Origin: Candidatus Cloacimonadota bacterium
GTDB taxonomy: Bacteria; Cloacimonadota; Cloacimonadia; Cloacimonadales; Cloacimonadaceae
Reading direction: 5' to 3'
Assembly: GCA_017995495.1 (NCBI GenBank)
Contig: JAGOIS010000070.1
Coordinates: 1 to 7,740 of the forward strand
Length of the DNA stretch: 7,740 bases
Below, piece by piece: positions 6,868 to 7,740 of the stretch (the first letter of the stretch is position 1; every line of letters starts with the position of its first letter). Made by a program: the position numbers and the translations under genes. The notes under the pieces are model-generated. The model made no database searches and was not told the DNA's origin. It was given only the letters and a program-made list of their open reading frames with translations.

Positions 6868-6913
6868 GGCCAAGCGGCCGGCCGGAGACACCGGTGGGTC
6901 GCCTGGCCTTTTT
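6868..6913 (+). terminator. Probable intrinsic terminator of the prfB-uppS-cdsA operon
   Basis: GGCCAAGCG (6868-6876) pairs with CGCCTGGCC (6900-6908), 9 positions with one A/C mismatch, and five Ts follow immediately (6909-6913). The 23-nt interior also contains CCGG-AGACA-CCGG, so the stem can extend with an internal bulge. It follows the last operon gene by 36 nt, as expected. It is unusual in ending only 7 nt before the ATG of the next gene and in containing a ribosome-binding-site-like GGAG, so it may act as an attenuator instead of a full stop. Confidence 0.65.
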
Positions 6914-6920
6914 GGTAGTT

Positions 6921-7740
6921 ATGCGATCACGTTCCCTATCCCATCTTTTCTGCTTACTGGCCATCCTGTTCTGGTCCACCATCGAGCTGGGCAGCAAATT
7001 CCTGGGCCCGGGCGTTTCGCCTTACACGCTCACAGCCTGGCGTTTTTTGATCGGCGGGCTGGTGATCCTGCCGTTCGCGCTCAGCGGCTTGAGAGGCTCG
7101 AAGCGGGCTGTGAAAGCCGCGGACCTCGGCCAGATGGTCCTGCTGGGAATCCTCAACGTCTGCGTGAGCATGCTGCTGCTACAGACGTCCGTCTATTATG
7201 GCAAAGCTTCTGTGAGCGCGGTGTTGGTGAGCTCCAATCCGCTTTTCGTGAGCGTGTTTGCCCTCTTCATCCTGCGGGAAAAGCTCTCCCTGCCCCAGAT
7301 TTTGGGATTAACTCTGGCTTTGGGCGGGATCGCGATGTTGATCCTGGGAGAAGGGGAGGGGAGCAACGCCAAATATCTTAACCTCCCGCTCAGCATGGCT
7401 TTCGGGCTGGGTAGTTCGCTCACTTTCGGGCTTTATACTGTGCTCACCAAGCGCCTGATCCAAAAACACGGGAACACTCTCACCAACAGCGTTTCCTTCC
7501 TCGGCGGCGCGGCCATCCTCTTCATGTTCAACGCCCTGGCCTCCAAACCGCTGCTCTTTCCCCCGGGATCGCGGTCCATGGCGATCATGCTCCATCTGGG
7601 GGTTATCGTTTCCGGGATCAGCTACCTGATGTTCTTTGAGGGCATGAAACGCCTTGGTGCCGGGCCGGCCTCGATGTACTTTTTCCTCAAGCCTGCCTTG
7701 GCTTCACTTTTGGCCCTGCTCTTTCTGCGGGAAGCACTTT
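6921..7740 (+). CDS. EamA-family (drug/metabolite transporter superfamily) membrane permease, 3' end beyond window
   Basis: The visible 273 codons encode a highly hydrophobic protein made of two related halves, the pattern of 10-helix DMT/EamA carriers that usually have 280-310 residues; the last part is missing. Family features include an early helix (CLLAILFWSTIELGSK), a TAWRFL segment, then ALVSSNPLF-type SAVLVSSNPLFVSVFALFILREKL with the conserved helix-end glutamate, QILGLTLALGGIAML, and a second-half PASMYFFLKPALASLLALLFLREAL repeating the same pattern. Substrate cannot be inferred. The ATG at 6921 has no ribosome binding site. An in-frame GTG at 6894 has GGAG 6 nt upstream (6884-6887) and would add nine residues (MGRLAFLVV), but it lies inside the terminator-like hairpin. 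Either start is possible. Confidence 0.9.
   Translation, partial: MRSRSLSHLFCLLAILFWSTIELGSKFLGPGVSPYTLTAWRFLIGGLVILPFALSGLRGSKRAVKAADLGQMVLLGILNVCVSMLLLQTSVYYGKASVSAVLVSSNPLFVSVFALFILREKLSLPQILGLTLALGGIAMLILGEGEGSNAKYLNLPLSMAFGLGSSLTFGLYTVLTKRLIQKHGNTLTNSVSFLGGAAILFMFNALASKPLLFPPGSRSMAIMLHLGVIVSGISYLMFFEGMKRLGAGPASMYFFLKPALASLLALLFLREAL

Noticed and set aside
1..7740. CRISPR array, tRNA, rRNA, insertion sequence or attachment site
   Set aside because: No regularly spaced repeats, cloverleaf-like segments, transposase motifs or flanking terminal repeats were seen on either strand.

Overview
The window reads as about 7.7 kb of bacterial chromosome, moderately G+C-rich and densely coding. The likely source is an anaerobe of the FCB group, most plausibly Cloacimonadota (Candidatus Cloacimonetes). 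Two things suggest this: a secreted protein that ends in an N-Y-P-N-P-F-N-P-type C-terminal sorting/FlgD-like domain, and a K+-dependent pyrophosphate-energised sodium pump, which is common in energy-limited anaerobes. The assignment comes from gene content and style, not from a marker gene, so Fibrobacterota or other FCB lineages remain possible.

Layout. Positions 1-2239 on the minus strand hold nearly all of hppA, a membrane-bound pyrophosphatase whose last residues run off the left edge. Positions 2240-2429 are a divergent intergenic region with candidate promoters for both sides and two adjacent palindromes, one of them resembling a LacI-family operator. To the right, on the plus strand, lie prfB (release factor 2, 2430-3543), uppS (undecaprenyl diphosphate synthase, 3551-4294), cdsA (CDP-diacylglycerol synthase, 4291-5088) and a large secreted multidomain protein (5092-6831). 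Gaps between these four genes are 7, -4 and 3 nt, so they look like one operon. A G+C-rich hairpin with a T tract (6868-6913) follows. A partial EamA-family membrane transporter begins at 6921, or possibly at 6894 inside the hairpin, and runs off the right edge.

The prfB gene is split by the classical autoregulatory +1 frameshift: the 24-codon first part ends at CTT TGA C, preceded by an internal GGAGG. The intact protein is about 370 residues; a call that starts at the first in-frame ATG after the shift (2533) would lose the N terminus.

How the genes fit together. UppS makes the C55 lipid carrier for wall and surface glycans, and CdsA makes the activated precursor of phospholipids, so the operon joins translation termination to envelope lipid synthesis. 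The secreted protein replaces the dxr/rseP genes often found after uppS-cdsA. The divergent HppA recycles pyrophosphate, a by-product of prenyl transfer and CDP-DAG synthesis among other reactions, into a sodium gradient. I see no mobile element, CRISPR array, tRNA or rRNA. Nothing here is clearly a new system; the most interesting points are regulatory (the divergent operator region, RF2-dependent stops along the operon, and a terminator-like hairpin overlapping a start site) and the mosaic secreted protein.
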